Source of the DNA: CAWGET01 sp963821715
GTDB taxonomy: Bacteria; Bacteroidota; Ignavibacteria; Ignavibacteriales; Melioribacteraceae
NCBI GenBank assembly: GCA_963821715.1
Contig: CAWGET010000006.1
Location: 434,001-498,000 of the forward strand
Direction: 5' to 3'
Length of the DNA: 64,000 nucleotides
In this document: positions 1-8,458 of the stretch, in pieces
Position numbering within the stretch: the first letter of the stretch is position 1
Layout of the letters: the number at the start of each line of letters is the position of its first letter
Notes under the pieces: model-generated
The model's input: the letters and a program-made list of their open reading frames with translations, nothing else
Databases searched by the model: none
What the model was told of the DNA's origin: nothing
Program-made: the position numbers and the translations under genes

Positions 1-80
1 TGTTGTAAAAAAAATCTTAACTCAGATTTCCATGGAGTGTTACATAAATTATACCATAATATCTTAAAGTAAATTAATTC

Positions 81-1100
81 TTATAAAAATTTCTCATTCA
101 GCGTCTCGATTACTTTCTCCGGCTTCAAAAATTTACCGCAATTAAAATGTCCCAGCGGGCATTCATTATGGCCATGAATTCCGCATGGTTTACAATCAAG
201 TTCGTCATAACTTAGATAAAAACTTTTTTCATTATACGGATAAAATCCAAAATCAGGCACGGTTGAACAGTACAAAGTTAAGACGGGAATATCTGCGGCC
301 ATTCCCATATGTGTCGGCGCGCTGTCGTTGCAGATTAAAAAGTCACACTGCCGTAAAAGCTCGACCGATTCTATTATGCTTAAATTTCCCGCGAACGATT
401 TTACTCCTTTATCAAATTTTTTGCTTATCTCTTCCGATTCACGTCTGTCTTCATTGCCGCCTATTAAAATAATTTTATACGATTTACTTCTAAGATATTT
501 TATGATTTTCGCAAAATATTCAGCGGGATATTTTTTCGTATTCCAAACGGAACCGATCGCGACCGCGGCAATTTTACTACTGTTTATTTCGTTAAATAAA
601 TTTTTTACTTTAGATTTTGCTTCACTGCCTACTTCTATTTCAGGGAGTATTCTCCAGTTTTCGAAATATTCCTTCTCGTTTAGAAGCCTTAAATTCCGCC
701 ATACTTCGTGACGGTCTTTTCTGTATTTAATTTTATTCGTATAAATTAAATTTAAGGCTGCTATATCAAATCCGGTAGTATCTTTTGCTCCCGCAAAAAG
801 AATAAGCAGCGAAGTTCTGAATGAACGGTGAGGAGAAATAATTTTACTGTATTTCGTTTTTCTAATTTGAAGAGAAAATTTAATCAACGACAAGATACTT
901 TTCTGTTTTCCTTTCTTGTCGAGGACAAATACTTTTCTGACAAAAGGTGATGACGCAAATATGGTTTCGGTTGAAGGAATTGCGATGACGTCGATTTGAG
1001 AATCGGGGAATTTTTTGCTTGCCTCCTGAATCAAGGGCAGTGTGAGGATCGCGTCGCCGAGAAAAGCCGTCTGAATAATTAAAATTTTATTCTTTATCAT
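81..1100 (-). CDS. Glycosyltransferase family 9 (heptosyltransferase-like)
   Basis: Resembles ADP-heptose:LPS heptosyltransferases (GT9, GT-B fold), which add heptose to the lipopolysaccharide core at the inner membrane. The N-terminus (ILIIQTAFLGDAILTLPL) is the family's first strand and loop. Near the C-terminus, the block CNDSAPTHMGMAAD corresponds to the nucleotide-sugar site. About 339 aa is the normal length. The ATG at 1098-1100 overlaps the upstream stop codon by one base (TGATG), so it is preferred to a TTG one codon earlier. It is co-transcribed with the acyltransferase upstream, which supports an envelope-lipid role. A cysteine cluster near the C-terminus (CKPCGIHGHNECPLGHFNC) is typical of some Bacteroidota members. 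The exact sugar is unknown. Confidence 0.85.
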   Translation of the reverse strand: MIKNKILIIQTAFLGDAILTLPLIQEASKKFPDSQIDVIAIPSTETIFASSPFVRKVFVLDKKGKQKSILSLIKFSLQIRKTKYSKIISPHRSFRTSLLILFAGAKDTTGFDIAALNLIYTNKIKYRKDRHEVWRNLRLLNEKEYFENWRILPEIEVGSEAKSKVKNLFNEINSSKIAAVAIGSVWNTKKYPAEYFAKIIKYLRSKSYKIILIGGNEDRRESEEISKKFDKGVKSFAGNLSIIESVELLRQCDFLICNDSAPTHMGMAADIPVLTLYCSTVPDFGFYPYNEKSFYLSYDELDCKPCGIHGHNECPLGHFNCGKFLKPEKVIETLNEKFL

Positions 1101-1975
1101 CAATACTTCCAGATGTTATGCATCCAAAACCATTGCGCCGGATTCAGTCTGATCTTCCGTTCCAAAATGTTCATATACCGTTGATTAATTTCGCGTATCT
1201 TTTCTTCGGGACTGCCGTCCATATCAGCGACATTTATTTCTTCAAATGTCGTTTCAAAAGTAAAATCCGGCTTGCGGGTAATAATCGCGGTAATAATAGG
1301 AGAACCCGTTTTTAGATGGATGGACGCCGTACCGGTAAATACTGCCGTCGGCTGATTGAATAACATTACCCTCATACCTTCTTTGGGCCCGCGCTGGTCG
1401 CCTACTATGCCGACAATCCTTTTTTCCAGAAGCGCTTTATAAATCTCTCTTACGGAAGTACCGACTTTGACCGCTCTATTACCGAAAGATTCTCTTATTC
1501 TATCAAGCCATTTATCTACAAGGCTGTTTCTCTGCGACTTTGTTAAAACGCTCACACTGTGGCCGGTTTTAGAGCCGACAGAAACCGCTCCAAATTCCCA
1601 ATTGCCGAAATGAGCGGTTAAGAAGATAATACCTTTATCTTCCGAAATTTTATCTTCCAATAGATCGGAATTTTCAATTTTTAATAACGAATTTACTTTT
1701 GATTTTGTAAGCGAAGGAATTTTTATTATTTCCAGCAGAGTTAAAATGAAGTGAAAATAATTTTCTTTAGCTGTTTTTTTATAGAATATTTCATCTTCGT
1801 GAGGAAAAGCTCTTTCGAGATTTTTAAAAATTACATCCCGCCTTATTTTAATTAAGTGGTAGAAAAGAGGTGTTAAAAATTTGGCGACTTTTGGTAGAGT
1901 TTGGAATTTGAAAAGCTTGACCAGTTTTGCGAAAGACATGAGAAGAGTGAATTCTATTTTGTTTTTATCCGGCAT
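1100..1975 (-). CDS. Lysophospholipid/lipid A acyltransferase (LpxL/HtrB family)
   Basis: Predicted inner-membrane-associated acyltransferase that moves a fatty acyl chain onto lipid A precursors or related lipids. The catalytic HX4D/E motif is HFGNWE at residues 122-127. The later GDQRGPKEG block is the conserved substrate-binding segment of the LpxL/HtrB family. At 291 aa it has the usual length. It overlaps the start of the glycosyltransferase gene by one base, so the two form an envelope-lipid operon. Acyl-chain specificity cannot be read from the sequence. Confidence 0.87.
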   Translation of the reverse strand: MPDKNKIEFTLLMSFAKLVKLFKFQTLPKVAKFLTPLFYHLIKIRRDVIFKNLERAFPHEDEIFYKKTAKENYFHFILTLLEIIKIPSLTKSKVNSLLKIENSDLLEDKISEDKGIIFLTAHFGNWEFGAVSVGSKTGHSVSVLTKSQRNSLVDKWLDRIRESFGNRAVKVGTSVREIYKALLEKRIVGIVGDQRGPKEGMRVMLFNQPTAVFTGTASIHLKTGSPIITAIITRKPDFTFETTFEEINVADMDGSPEEKIREINQRYMNILERKIRLNPAQWFWMHNIWKY

Positions 1976-2090
1976 AAATTAAACTATTAGTAACAATGAT
2001 AGTTGTTTGACTTTTGACATTTGTTTTAGCGCCTTTTCTTACTACACTGTTCACTACTCATTAAATTAACACACCCCTTAATCCCCTCTC

Positions 2091-2371
2091 AATGCAGTCA
2101 ACTTAAAACATCTTAAAGTTTTTTTAGATTTTCAGCCCATAGATTTATCTGAGGGGCTTGAATAATTTATAAAACGCGATAACCGTTTCTACGGTTTATT
2201 AAACACGGTAACTTAAGAACCATTGAAATGGTTTCCATGTTGAGGTTTTTTCTTTTGTACTCCCATAGCTGAAGCTATGGGGTGTAAAGCAAAAACCTAA
2301 AGTATATTGGAATCCAAAATTTAGAAATTATAACATAAAGGGCTTGCTTCACTTCTTAACTTGACAACATT
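2091..2371. repeat. Multi-hairpin, MITE-like repeat element, copy A
   Basis: A non-coding element of about 281 bp that fills most of the gap between the acyltransferase and GWxTD genes. Its ends form imperfect terminal inverted repeats, AATGCAGTCAACTTAA at the left and the complement of AATGTTGTCAAGTTAAG at the right. Inside are several palindromes, including AACCATTGAAATGGTT at 2218-2233 and CCCATAGCTGAAGCTATGGG at 2262-2281, plus AACCGTTTCTACGGTT near 2180. An inverted relative with the same order of palindromes lies at 25138-25440. A 12-bp direct repeat (TTAATCCCCTCT) flanks the element at 2078-2089 and 2370-2381. No transposase is encoded within it. Confidence 0.7.
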
Positions 2372-2413
2372 AATCCCCTCTTAAGTGGGGACTTTTTTTC
2401 TACTCACTATTTA

Positions 2414-3797
2414 CTAATTGGTGGATATTCTTCTCATCCAGTTGTCGTCTCTAACTTCGCCTCTTTTTGTAGAGTGAAGAAGTTCGTAACCTGAGAATCC
2501 TGTCAAATCACCGAAGATGAATGTAACTCCGCCTTCTATAGAATTATAAAACCAAATTTCATAAGGCTTATAATTCGGTTCATTTGGATATCTATCCAAT
2601 TGATCAGGCTCACCGTAAGTTAAATAAACCCGTCCTCTATCTGTTTGAAAGCCTTCTCTGTTCATTGCTCCGAACCTGGCATTAACAACTTCCAGGCGCT
2701 GAGTATATTCTCGTTTAAATTCATTCTGAGGAGTAGAAGGATCGGTATCCCTGTTCTGCCAAAAATTATAAAGGAATTCCCGTTTAGCCGAGAGTGAATC
2801 TAATTTTTTATATTGATTAACTTCTTTACTTGTAGCAATATATTTCGCCTCATCAAACATAAGGTCTAATTCTTCTTCAGTCTTAACCGCAAACTCACTT
2901 CCAAGCGAACCAAGATTAGCGTATCCCGAGCTGATAGTATCCACTACAGAAGGATTGTATAAAAAGAATTTTTTTGATGAAGCCACACCATAACTTCCTG
3001 TTGTATCTACCAGAGTTCATCACATAGCTGTAAGAATCTGTCGGTAATTTACGCAAGTTCATTATACCAATATCCACAATAGAATTTTGATTTCGTCTTA
3101 CCGGTTTAGCCTCATTTATAACTAAAGCCCCGCGGCTGTTATAAAGCAATTTCTGAAGCACCAGATTACTAGTATCGGCATTTCCGTTAAGATTATATAG
3201 TTCTACATAATAAAACATCACCGGAGAATTTTCTGCGAAAAGCATTGTTGGATTTGGAATTACTTCGAGAGTGTTTTTATAAAAAATTGAATTCTCGTTA
3301 ATGTTTTCTCTTTTAATATTTGAGGAGAGTTCTATGTCACTCATTGATAAAGTAGTATCATTCAAAAATGGTTTGATGGTGATTTTTTCATCGTAATCTT
3401 TCCTGACAGAATTATCATTGAAATCTCGTCCTTCGATATGCGCTAAATAAGTTCCTTCGGGTATTATCAGGTCGATTACGCCTATTAAAGATTTTGAGTC
3501 GCTTAGAACGGTTGTGTCTTCAATAATATTATTAACTCTCCATTCCTTATCCAGCATAATGTCCTCGGATGTAGAATCTTTAAGCTGAAGATATAGAACG
3601 GCTGAAGTTAGAAATCCGCTGTCGGTCTCAACAATTGAAAGATCATTCTGACTAAACGAGTAATATATTTCAACGTTGTTGGCAGTAGAATCAAAGCCGA
3701 ATTGTGCATAGTCAAACTCGAAATTGAGTTTATCGGATTGTCCAAATAAAATACTTGATGATAGGAACACCGCGATTATGAGTATTTTTTTCATCAC
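2414..3797 (-). CDS. GWxTD-domain secreted protein (frameshifted)
   Basis: A secreted protein of the GWxTD family, found in Bacteroidota and Acidobacteriota and of unknown molecular function. The N-terminal piece (2916-3797) begins with a signal peptide ending near LFGQ. The C-terminal piece carries the family signature NFWQNRDTDPSTPQNEF and the GRVYLTYGEPDQ segment. The two pieces are in different frames. Deleting one A from the coding-strand ATGAACTCTG (3011-3020) would join YVM to TLVDTTGSYGVASSKKFF in one frame, giving about 460 aa. A sequencing indel is more likely than real decay because both halves are well conserved. It is the last gene of the TonB/T9SS/PorV block, separated from the PorV gene by a hairpin. 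Confidence 0.75.
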
Positions 3798-3815
3798 ACT
3801 CTCTCTTAATTAAAA

Positions 3816-3845
3816 AAAACGCCTATTAAAAATAATAGGCGTTTT
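3816..3845. terminator. Rho-independent terminator-like hairpin
   Basis: The sequence AAAACGCCTATT, a short A-rich loop and AATAGGCGTTTT form a 12-bp stem with an A run before it and T residues after it on both strands. It lies between the PorV-like gene and the GWxTD gene, so it probably terminates or attenuates the upstream operon before the GWxTD gene. Confidence 0.7.
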
Positions 3846-3870
3846 ATAAAATAACAATTAATTATATTCT

Positions 3871-4890
3871 TTACAGCAATGCCATTTTTACCGTGAAAAC
3901 ATGATTTGGTTCCGGGAATTCCTGCACCTGACGGAACGCATAATCGAGGACAAAACCGATGTCCGCTGCAATTTTATAATTAATTCCGGCGCCTACAGTA
4001 AATCCATAAATGTAGTCGTCCATATTTTCCATCAATACATTATAACCACCTCTTAAATAGAGGGTGTTCATAAAACCATATTCCATACCGACAGTAGCTA
4101 AGTCTTCCATCGAATTATTTGCCGTGTAAGCTCCGCCGAACATAAGACTGTTCTGCTCGTTCAGATTATAAGCGTATGCAAGACTCATTTCAAAATAACT
4201 TGGAATCTGGAAAGATTCGGTAGTTATCTGGTAAACTCCGCCTTGAGTTCCGATATCCGCATCCGGGATACCTGTTTTTCCTTGAAGATCGGGACCTGAA
4301 TAAGCCATATTGGTTCCGATATTCTTTAGCGAAGCTCCTAAGCTCAGTCTATCATTAAATCTATACTGAACTCCAAAATCCAAAGCTAATCCATTAGCTG
4401 AACTGTTAACTATCTTTTCACTCACTAATTTAAAGTTTGTTCCGATGGAAATTCTATCGGAAATAGTTTTTGAATAAGTGAGCGCAGCAACCATGTAAGA
4501 AGGAGAGTAATCTCTTCCTGTTCCATCGGGAAAATTATTTGTGGTTATAGGGATATCGCCAAAATCCATGGATTTAAAGCTAAGCCCAATAGAACCAAAA
4601 TCTCCTACTTTTGTTGAAGCAGCGAAGTAAGAAACATTAATATCCGCGATGTAAGACATAAAGTTGAACATCACTTCAGTCTGGTTAGAGATATCCAATC
4701 CTGCCGGATTATAATATATAGCTTCCAAACCGGTCACATTAGACAGCATAGAACCTGAGAGAGCAATTCCCCTGGCTCCTACCGGGATAAGAAGCTGCTC
4801 AGCGCCTGTAGTCCCCTTTCTCGCTATGTCTCCGGCGTAGAGCGAGGAACTAAGGACTAGAATGCTTAACATAAAAATTATCTTTTTCAT
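3871..4890 (-). CDS. PorV/PorQ-family outer-membrane barrel protein
   Basis: 339 aa with a signal peptide (cleavage near LYAG) followed by the family opening KGTTGAEQLLIPVGARGIAL and the EAIYYNPAG motif typical of PorV/PorQ (UPF0164). PorV is the T9SS outer-membrane protein that carries cargo from the translocon to the attachment complex. The rest is alternating beta-strand sequence typical of a FadL-like barrel, ending in an aromatic-rich strand. It lies 47 bp after a large T9SS cargo gene in the same orientation, so it may be a dedicated shuttle for that cargo. This partnership is inferred from context. Confidence 0.82.
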   Translation of the reverse strand: MKKIIFMLSILVLSSSLYAGDIARKGTTGAEQLLIPVGARGIALSGSMLSNVTGLEAIYYNPAGLDISNQTEVMFNFMSYIADINVSYFAASTKVGDFGSIGLSFKSMDFGDIPITTNNFPDGTGRDYSPSYMVAALTYSKTISDRISIGTNFKLVSEKIVNSSANGLALDFGVQYRFNDRLSLGASLKNIGTNMAYSGPDLQGKTGIPDADIGTQGGVYQITTESFQIPSYFEMSLAYAYNLNEQNSLMFGGAYTANNSMEDLATVGMEYGFMNTLYLRGGYNVLMENMDDYIYGFTVGAGINYKIAADIGFVLDYAFRQVQEFPEPNHVFTVKMALL

Positions 4891-4937
4891 ACTATAAAAC
4901 TCCTAATAATTAAGAATTAAGATTCACCATAAAATCA

Positions 4938-7900
4938 TTAATATTTGGGTAATTGTTTTTGCGGCATAATAATGGCAAATTTTAGAACTTTCTCACCATA
5001 ATCGGGAGAATCTACAATTGCCAGATACATACCTGACGCAACTCTTAACCCTGATTCATTTTTAAGATCCCACCTTAAGAAAGGCGAGGTACGTGAATCT
5101 TTATCTTCTGATGTAAGAGTCCTCAACAACTGACCTGACAACGAAAAGATCTTAATAGTTATATCTGTCGGTAAATTAGAAAATGTAACAAACGGATCAT
5201 CCGGATTGGCATTCGTGTAACTTGTAGCGGGATTATATCCAAACAACGGGTTAGGATAAACCGTTACTTTTTCCCATAGGGTGCCTTCCTCTTCGTCCGT
5301 TAATTCTCCACCCATGCGTGTTTCGAATGTATAAACGTCAGCAGGTGAGTATGGATAAGTCTCTACTGGAACTATAACTTTTCCGGTTACATCGGTTTCC
5401 TCTGCGTCCTTACTAAGGCCTAACCCGTAAAGAGTGTTATAGTAAGGGGAAGCAGCTATGTTTTTCTGATCTTGGGTTGCGTTAGCTGCATCGGGGATAT
5501 CATATCCGCCTAATTTAGCCCAAACCATTCCATCATCTCCCTGGAATCCTTTATAGACCTGCTGGTTTCCTTCAGGATCGTAATCAGAGTTGAATACCAG
5601 TATATACTCGCTTGATAACGTAACGTCTGTGCCAGGATTCCAAACACCATCAGGATTTCCGGCTTTTGCTTCGACAAATCCTACTGCTAATTGTCTTGTT
5701 TCACCATATTCAGGGTCGTCTATCCAGGCAGTGAAAGGAACATCAACAAATCCTTCACCGACTTTTCCTATTTCGTTTATATCTCCGGTAAACTGAGGAT
5801 TACTTTCTGTTACGCCTTCAGCATAAATATAGTTATTATTTTTGGTAATGATATTTCCAATATACCCTTGGAGATAACGATACGCCTTCCCGGATTCATC
5901 AAAACGAATTTCTACCCTGCGCAATTTATCGGCTCGAATATAACTATTAGCTTTTCCACTAATATTTCCCGGAAGATTGGCTAGTTTAGTAGATTGAGTA
6001 CCCATATCTGTTGCGAGATAGAAAGATTTTACGTTTTCTGCGCTCATCCATTCCTGATCCGATTCGAACATAAGCGGTCCAAGAGCCGGTTCAACTTTTT
6101 CAACTTTGGTTATAAAACCGTCTGTTGTCGGAACGGCAATAGTAGCTTGTTCGAAAAGGAATTCTTTTGAAGAATCGATGAGAACATTCCCTGTAGTTGT
6201 ATTTTTTAAGCTCCAAAAAGTATCATAATTTTTCGCGGTACTGTCAATCTCAAAAGTGACTTCATAAATATCACCGGTCAGTTCAGCTCTGTTAACTACA
6301 TCATAGCTGATTTGTCCGTCGCTTGCGCCGGCAACATGATTTTCAGGGCCGGAAACAAGTATCTCCTCGATAGGAGGATTATAAATGTCCGATCCCATTA
6401 CTATTTTTTGAGGTTTGACAACATTCTCGCTTTCACCCGTAAAAGCGGCTGCAGAAAGATAGTAATCTCCATTATCGCCAAAACTAGCATCATCTTTCAT
6501 TGGAATAAGAGCATCGTAATTTAGCGCATAGGAAGTAACCGCAAAATAGTAAGGTTTACCTTTTATAAGATCGCCTCCGGTAAAAGGATCGTTCTTTATG
6601 CGAAGACGGATTTTGCCTGTTTCCGGGGTTGTGAAAACATTATAATCCAATTTATCTTCACTTTCGTCATATAAAGGTTCAATTCCACCGGTTTCGGCGC
6701 TTTCCTTGTAAACATTATTTATAAAGTTGTCGAGGTCGTAACTCGCAATAAGTTTTGAGTTTTCTACACCGGCAATTTCGTCAGAGGGAGAATTTGTTTT
6801 GAAGGCATATACATTAAATCCTTCAAATCTTAAATCCCAAGCAACTGTTTGATTTAAATAAGCAAGCTGATCAGGAGTTTCCCAAACTAAGTCAATAAAA
6901 TCTTCACCCGCTTCAACTTTAAGATCAACAGCCGGAGGAGGTGTAGGCGACCTGAAGTTTTGGTCGAAAATGAACTGTGCGCCGTCGTCTATTTTTTTCG
7001 CAACTTCAATAGAGTTAAGAGCGCTGGTTCCCTGACCGACTACGTAAGCAACCACAATTTCAATTTCTTCACCAACAGGCATATCAAAAGGTCCTGTGTT
7101 TGACAACTGGCGCTGATCTGTTGGGGTTGTGTTTAACCATCCCTGCCGCGTAATAGGATCGCCGGAATATAAGAAAGTCGGATCCACTGCTGCACATGGT
7201 TCACCAAACACTTCGCCCCACGTCCAAGCGCACGGATCTATCGGGCTGCCGAGACGGTCGTTTCCTTCCATATAATTTCTGGCTTCTTCTTTTGTATCAG
7301 GATCACCATGTCCCGGATCGCTCTGGATGTAATGAGTAAAGGAAGAAATACCCAGATTTTTCGCTCCCGGATAAGTTTCGAAACCGATCAATTGACCGCG
7401 AAAACTATATGCAGTATCTATCGCTGTGTCTGTACCTTCATCGTATTGTCCATTGCCGTTATTATCTGTATAAGTTTCACCAGGAATATATGAGACAGGT
7501 CCCGAGAAAAAGTCTATGAGGAAAGCAGGTGGCACGTCGCTGAAATTTTCGTCTTCAGCATCATTATAAACATAACCGGCGTTTCTTCCTACATCACTGC
7601 CGACTAGGTCATCGCTTGAATCTCCAATATCCGGATCAGCCCAGACTCCGAAAATAACATCTTTCAAAGTATCGGCCACAACACCGGAATTTTTCAATCT
7701 ATAACGGATAAAGATTATATTACCTAACGATCCTTTTGCGGCAAAAGCAAAAACCGTCTGCCGAATTTCTATCCCCTGAGGTTCAACGCCTTCAAAGCGG
7801 TTTTGTCCTCCTCTTTGAGCGGATGGAACTCCGTCATTAAAAACAGTCCAGACCGTTTCGCTTCCCAGCAGATCAGGATGATCTTCTTCGGGATCCCAGA

Positions 7901-8441
7901 TTCCGTTACCATTAAGATCGACAGGGTTATAAGCACCGTCGCCGTTACCGTCGTAAAAATCGGCACCAAGATCAACAGCACCCTTCCAGGCTTGCCAGCT
8001 TTCTCCGAACGGAGGATCGTCCACATTTACAACCCACATTCCTCCATCTCTGCCGTCAACTGTTCCCGGAAGATAATTATCTACCAACGAAGCGGTTGCC
8101 TGGGCGTTTGCCCAAAGATTGCCGTTGGAATAACCGGACATAAAGAAACCGGAAGAAAACAGGAAATCTAGTCCCTTGAAATATCCAAGGGTTCCGTCCG
8201 GCGGTATATTAACAGCAGCTAAAACTCCCCTGCTGTTAAGGGGTAGGTTAATATTATTCACATTCATTCTATATGAATTGCCGACAAATCCTGTTGCGTT
8301 AGTCTTTGACATCCTGACAGGTTCGCTAGAGGATCCGCCTCCTTTGCCGTTCTTGTCTCTTTCCATAAAACCGAAAGCAAAGACCACAGCCAAAAATGTA
8401 ATCAGGGTTACTTTCAGCCTAAATAAATATTTTTTCATCAT
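4938..8441 (-). CDS. Large secreted protein with T9SS C-terminal sorting domain
   Basis: 1167 aa of unknown biochemical role. It has an N-terminal signal/membrane segment (residues 7-25). A Ca-binding-like Asp/Asn/Gly cluster lies at 164-187 (GNGDG, LNGNGIWDPEED), and a second one follows (DNNGNGQYDEGTD). Middle regions look like beta-sandwich or fibronectin-type modules (AVDLKVEAGEDFIDLVWETP). The C-terminus (VYPNPLFGYNP...ITIKIFSLSGQLLRTL...ASGMYLAIV) is a T9SS type A sorting domain. The product is therefore expected to be exported and anchored or released at the surface. The gene sits 17 bp after a TonB receptor and just before a PorV-like protein. No enzyme motif was recognised. Confidence 0.8.
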   Translation of the reverse strand: MMKKYLFRLKVTLITFLAVVFAFGFMERDKNGKGGGSSSEPVRMSKTNATGFVGNSYRMNVNNINLPLNSRGVLAAVNIPPDGTLGYFKGLDFLFSSGFFMSGYSNGNLWANAQATASLVDNYLPGTVDGRDGGMWVVNVDDPPFGESWQAWKGAVDLGADFYDGNGDGAYNPVDLNGNGIWDPEEDHPDLLGSETVWTVFNDGVPSAQRGGQNRFEGVEPQGIEIRQTVFAFAAKGSLGNIIFIRYRLKNSGVVADTLKDVIFGVWADPDIGDSSDDLVGSDVGRNAGYVYNDAEDENFSDVPPAFLIDFFSGPVSYIPGETYTDNNGNGQYDEGTDTAIDTAYSFRGQLIGFETYPGAKNLGISSFTHYIQSDPGHGDPDTKEEARNYMEGNDRLGSPIDPCAWTWGEVFGEPCAAVDPTFLYSGDPITRQGWLNTTPTDQRQLSNTGPFDMPVGEEIEIVVAYVVGQGTSALNSIEVAKKIDDGAQFIFDQNFRSPTPPPAVDLKVEAGEDFIDLVWETPDQLAYLNQTVAWDLRFEGFNVYAFKTNSPSDEIAGVENSKLIASYDLDNFINNVYKESAETGGIEPLYDESEDKLDYNVFTTPETGKIRLRIKNDPFTGGDLIKGKPYYFAVTSYALNYDALIPMKDDASFGDNGDYYLSAAAFTGESENVVKPQKIVMGSDIYNPPIEEILVSGPENHVAGASDGQISYDVVNRAELTGDIYEVTFEIDSTAKNYDTFWSLKNTTTGNVLIDSSKEFLFEQATIAVPTTDGFITKVEKVEPALGPLMFESDQEWMSAENVKSFYLATDMGTQSTKLANLPGNISGKANSYIRADKLRRVEIRFDESGKAYRYLQGYIGNIITKNNNYIYAEGVTESNPQFTGDINEIGKVGEGFVDVPFTAWIDDPEYGETRQLAVGFVEAKAGNPDGVWNPGTDVTLSSEYILVFNSDYDPEGNQQVYKGFQGDDGMVWAKLGGYDIPDAANATQDQKNIAASPYYNTLYGLGLSKDAEETDVTGKVIVPVETYPYSPADVYTFETRMGGELTDEEEGTLWEKVTVYPNPLFGYNPATSYTNANPDDPFVTFSNLPTDITIKIFSLSGQLLRTLTSEDKDSRTSPFLRWDLKNESGLRVASGMYLAIVDSPDYGEKVLKFAIIMPQKQLPKY

Positions 8442-8458
8442 TTTAACGTCCTCAATAT

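Noticed and set aside
1..80. Possible truncated gene at the left window edge
   Set aside because: AT-rich sequence with no open frame or recognisable signal.
7769..8171. Open frames on both strands inside the 1167-aa secreted protein gene
   Set aside because: They are shadow frames of a well-supported long gene, with unlikely composition.
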